From Planctomycetales bacterium (GTDB taxonomy: Bacteria > Planctomycetota > Planctomycetia > Pirellulales > JAEUIK01), in contig JAGQPT010000125.1 of the NCBI GenBank assembly GCA_020426575.1, positions 1 to 35,872 of the forward strand: DNA of 35,872 bases, given 5' to 3'. The notes under the pieces were generated by a model that was not told where the DNA came from, searched no databases, and was given only the letters and a program-made list of their open reading frames with translations. Position numbers and translations under genes: made by a program. Shown here piece after piece: positions 33,520 through 35,872 of the stretch (position 1 is the first letter of the stretch; the number at the start of each line of letters is the position of its first letter).

Positions 33520-34815
33520 TTATTTTTCGCCGATGCAGTACAGGTGCGTTGCCGTGCGGATGAAGATCTGACCGTCGCTCACGGCCGGGCTGCTGTTGCT
33601 CGATTCGCCGAGCGGATTGCGGGCGACTTCTTCGTATTCGGTCGGGTTGGGGCGGAAGACAAGCGTCGTGCCGTCCTGGTCGGTGACGTAGAGCAGGCCG
33701 TTGGCCATCACCATCGATCCCCACTGGGCCGCCGGGGTGCGCTCCGACCAGACGATCTCGCCCGTCGCCGGATCGACGCAATCGAGTCCCTTGCCCGCTT
33801 CGGCGTTGGGGCGGTAGACGTAGCCGTCGACGAAGATGCCGGTGCCGATGTTCTGCGGATTTTCTTCGATGCGCCAACGGCGGTGGGTGTCGGTGACGTT
33901 GCCGCGGCCGTCCAGGGCGATCGCCATGGCGGGGCCCTTGTAACCGCCGGTGACGAAGCAGACGTCGCCGGCGACGATCGCCGACGAGTAAGCGAGGTCA
34001 CCGCGATCGTGGCTGATGCCGTCGCAGGTCCAGATCACCTCGCCAGTGGCGGGGTCGTATGCGGCGACGTGGTCGGTGTGCATCACAATCACCTGGTCTT
34101 TGCCGGCGACGTGGGCCACGATCGGCGTGCTCCAGGAGCCCATCGGTGCTTCGTCGTCGCGGCGTTCGCCGTTGCCCGTCTGCGCGACTTCGTGTTGCCA
34201 GAGCGTGTTACCGTTGGTCGCGTCCAGCGCGAGCACGAGCGGCTGGGCACCGGGGCCGGTGTTGAGGATCACGCGGCCGTCGACAATGATGGGCGAGGAG
34301 CCGTAGCCCCACATGTGGCGGAACTCGCCGAGGTCGCGAGACCAGAGTTCATTGCCGTCCATGTCGTAGCAGTACAGGCCGGCCGAGGCGTGCCAGACGA
34401 CGACGCGCTGGCCGTCACTGGCCGGCGTCGTGCTGCCGTGGGGGTTCGTGGCGTGGTGGGGCATTTCTTCGCCGAAGTCGACCGTGCGAACCCAACGCTG
34501 TTCGCCCGACGCCTTGTCGTAGCAAAACAGGCTGCGATGTTTGCCGAGTTCGTCGAGCGAGGTGGTGACGAACACGCGGTCGGCCACGACGATGGGGCTG
34601 CCGTTCGAGGGTTGCGGCAGTTCGGTCGCCCAGAGGACGTTGTCCTCGGCGCTCCAGTGCAGCGGGGCGGCGTCGGCCGTCTGGCCGTTGCCGTTGGGGC
34701 CGCGAAACATCGGCCAATCCGCGGCGCGGACGAGCGTCACGCCGGTGAGCGATCGCCCCAGAACTGCGGCAAGGGTGGCGGCCAGCAGGATCGAGCGATT
34801 TCGTGATGAATTCAT
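33520..34815 (-). CDS. Exported PQQ-like beta-propeller protein
   Basis: A 431-residue protein beginning with a signal peptide (MNSSRNRSILLAATLAAVL, cleavage near VRAAD). The frame continues 42 codons upstream of the ATG at 34815, but that part is unlike a signal sequence. After DWPMFRGPNGNG, a common start of planctomycete propeller proteins, come repeats of the PQQ/BamB type: NVLWATELP, GSPIVVADRVFVTTS, LFCYDKASGEQRWVRTV, LALDATNGNTLWQHE, AAYDPATGEVIWTCDG, CVDPATGEIVWSERTP, GLLYVTDQDGTTLVF, and it ends near HLYCIGEK. About seven to eight blades fit. Catalytic residues of quinoprotein dehydrogenases are not evident, so binding or scaffolding is as likely as an enzyme. The sulfatase gene lies downstream beyond the inverted-repeat element. 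Confidence 0.92.
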   Translation of the reverse strand: MNSSRNRSILLAATLAAVLGRSLTGVTLVRAADWPMFRGPNGNGQTADAAPLHWSAEDNVLWATELPQPSNGSPIVVADRVFVTTSLDELGKHRSLFCYDKASGEQRWVRTVDFGEEMPHHATNPHGSTTPASDGQRVVVWHASAGLYCYDMDGNELWSRDLGEFRHMWGYGSSPIIVDGRVILNTGPGAQPLVLALDATNGNTLWQHEVAQTGNGERRDDEAPMGSWSTPIVAHVAGKDQVIVMHTDHVAAYDPATGEVIWTCDGISHDRGDLAYSSAIVAGDVCFVTGGYKGPAMAIALDGRGNVTDTHRRWRIEENPQNIGTGIFVDGYVYRPNAEAGKGLDCVDPATGEIVWSERTPAAQWGSMVMANGLLYVTDQDGTTLVFRPNPTEYEEVARNPLGESSNSSPAVSDGQIFIRTATHLYCIGEK

Positions 34816-35230
34816 TGTTCGCGTCCAATGAAGAAGATTTCGATGCGGTGAAACAAGCGATTGCGCTCGGACGACGATTTCGCCGCAAGCAATCGGACAA
34901 ATTGTACGGACTGGAAATCGCGGGCGGCAAGTGATTCTCATGCGAAGCTGCCCGCCGGCCTGAATTGCGGAGAGTCCCGCCGGGCCCGACAGTCAGGCTT
35001 GCATTTGGCGGCCGTTCCACTAGCATCGATTCATTCGGTTGTGTCGTTTCGCGGGCTTGTGTCGGCCCGGCTGGGGAGTGGCCGTGAGCTATGGTTTAGC
35101 GTGACGGCCAAGTGGGCCGGCGGGGCCCTGTTCTCAGTGGGGCACGACCGGCACATTTCTCAAACTTGCGTGTCCTCCGTTCTCATATTTGTCCCATCTC
35201 TTTTGTCCCCATAGGGTCGTCAGGCAGACT
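34816..35230. other. Intergenic region between divergent genes
   Basis: 415 bases between the leftward PQQ-like gene and the rightward gene at the right edge. I see no gene, no repeat and no convincing promoter pair. CAGG lies about eight bases before the ATG at 35231. Confidence 0.3.
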
Positions 35231-35872
35231 ATGGCCATTCGGGCTGTTACCGACCGACGTTTTTACCTTCGCTATCTGCTGATCGGGCTCGTTGCGCTGG
35301 GCTTTGCATGCTGGGCGATGTACGACGGGATGATCGGGTATCCGAACGAAAACGTGATCCGCAACGCGTACGCCCAGATGGCGGAAGAGGGCCGCGAGGA
35401 CGAGTGGAAAGATTATGCCAAGGAGCAGGGCTGGTCGACGTTGAAGCCGGAACGGCCGCACGGGCCCGGCGACATTGCCATGCAATACATCATGGCAGGC
35501 ATTGCAGGCTTTGCCAGCCTGGTCCTGCTCACGGTCGTGCTGCGGTCGCGCGGGCGCTGGATCGAGTTGGACGGAGATCGCCTGCACGCGAGTTGGGGAC
35601 AATCACTCACGAGCGATCAGATTGTCGAGATTGACAAGAAGCGCTGGCGCGACAAGGGCATCGCCCGAATCAAGTACGAGCAGGACGGCCGCAAGCGCGT
35701 CTTCGTTGTCGACGACTTCAAATTCGTGCGCAAAGAGGCCGACGAAATCCTCTATGAGATCGAAGGGCAGATCGACATGCAGCGGATCGTGGGAGGCCCG
35801 CCGGAGTTGCCGCCGGGCCACCAGGTGGCGGAGGCAAGCGACGCCGCCAAGCCGACCGACGAAGCAGCCGCC
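35231..35872 (+). CDS. Two-helix membrane protein of unknown function, 3' end off the right edge
   Basis: The frame is open for 214 codons from an ATG at 35231 to the window edge. The protein has a transmembrane helix at about 13-31 (LRYLLIGLVALGFACWAMY), a hydrophilic, charged loop (about 35-80), and a second helix at about 82-104 (AMQYIMAGIAGFASLVLL, then TVVLRS). A cytoplasmic-side domain follows (about 105-190: WIELDGDRLHASWGQ, EIDKKRWRDKGIARIKYEQ, then FVVDDFKFVRKEADEILYEI). Its strands and the final helix recall a small PH-like domain, as in bacterial membrane proteins of the PH/DUF304 type, but I cannot assign it. An Ala/Pro/Glu-rich tail begins at about 195. Function unknown. Confidence 0.75.
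   Translation, partial: MAIRAVTDRRFYLRYLLIGLVALGFACWAMYDGMIGYPNENVIRNAYAQMAEEGREDEWKDYAKEQGWSTLKPERPHGPGDIAMQYIMAGIAGFASLVLLTVVLRSRGRWIELDGDRLHASWGQSLTSDQIVEIDKKRWRDKGIARIKYEQDGRKRVFVVDDFKFVRKEADEILYEIEGQIDMQRIVGGPPELPPGHQVAEASDAAKPTDEAAA

Noticed and set aside
33241-34806. 521-codon forward frame opposite the PQQ-like gene
   Set aside because: It is antisense to a clear propeller protein; its translation is Ala/Val/Arg-rich shadow sequence.
1-35872. tRNA, rRNA, CRISPR, prophage or transposase genes
   Set aside because: I looked for cloverleaf-like stems, regularly spaced short repeats and DDE or integrase motifs and found none that hold up.

Overview
The window looks like a chromosomal segment of a planctomycete, most likely of the Pirellulales/Rhodopirellula type. 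The clues are a giant secreted protein with the planctomycete EPLEDRRLL export motif and a C-terminal dockerin; a propeller–HEAT–cytochrome c 'membrane-bound dehydrogenase' protein; a formylglycine-type sulfatase next to a PQQ-like propeller protein; an ECF sigma factor with a very long membrane anti-sigma partner; and a PDZ-containing Lgt. DNA is GC-rich. I saw no tRNA, rRNA, CRISPR array, transposase or phage gene.

Layout. 1-2446 (minus strand): a sigma-54 activator with a degenerate receiver domain, followed 54 bp downstream by a secreted protein cut by the left edge. 3006-4544 (plus): a small Cys/Tyr-rich planctomycete protein and a Nit1-like amidohydrolase. 4545-5455: a 0.9-kb non-coding gap with a promoter-like pair, a long hairpin and a terminator-like hairpin, together suggesting a small RNA gene. 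5456-8965 (plus): folK fused to what looks like a dead deoxynucleoside-kinase domain, panC, and lgt with an inserted PDZ domain. 9141-12114 (plus): an ECF sigma factor with a sigma-E-like promoter just upstream of its start, then its 770-residue anti-sigma partner. 12301-13773 (plus): a CDGSH iron-sulfur protein and a conserved protein of unknown function. 14145-21689 (plus): a 2514-residue secreted repeat protein with a complete trypsin domain inside it.

21842-25693 (minus) encodes the propeller–HEAT–cytochrome c protein, convergent with the giant gene across a strong hairpin. 26207-30420 (plus) is a three-gene peptide ABC importer of Yej/Dpp type (lipoprotein binding protein and two permeases) without ATPase genes in view. 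30598-34815 (minus) reads, from its 5' end: PQQ-like propeller protein, a 163-bp inverted-repeat element, a heparan N-sulfatase-like sulfatase, a small membrane protein, a REP-like double palindrome, and a sirtuin lacking zinc-binding cysteines. 35231 to the right edge (plus) is a partial two-helix membrane protein.

Functionally, the window mixes housekeeping cofactor genes (folK, panC, lgt) with envelope and extracellular functions: regulated export, sulfated-glycan desulfation, peptide uptake and electron transfer. I found no defence or mobile system. The most unusual points are domain-level oddities (degenerate kinase on FolK, PDZ in Lgt, zinc-less sirtuin, trypsin within a repeat adhesin), the candidate small RNA, and the two inverted-repeat elements. 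All family assignments are from reading motifs by eye; no database search was run.
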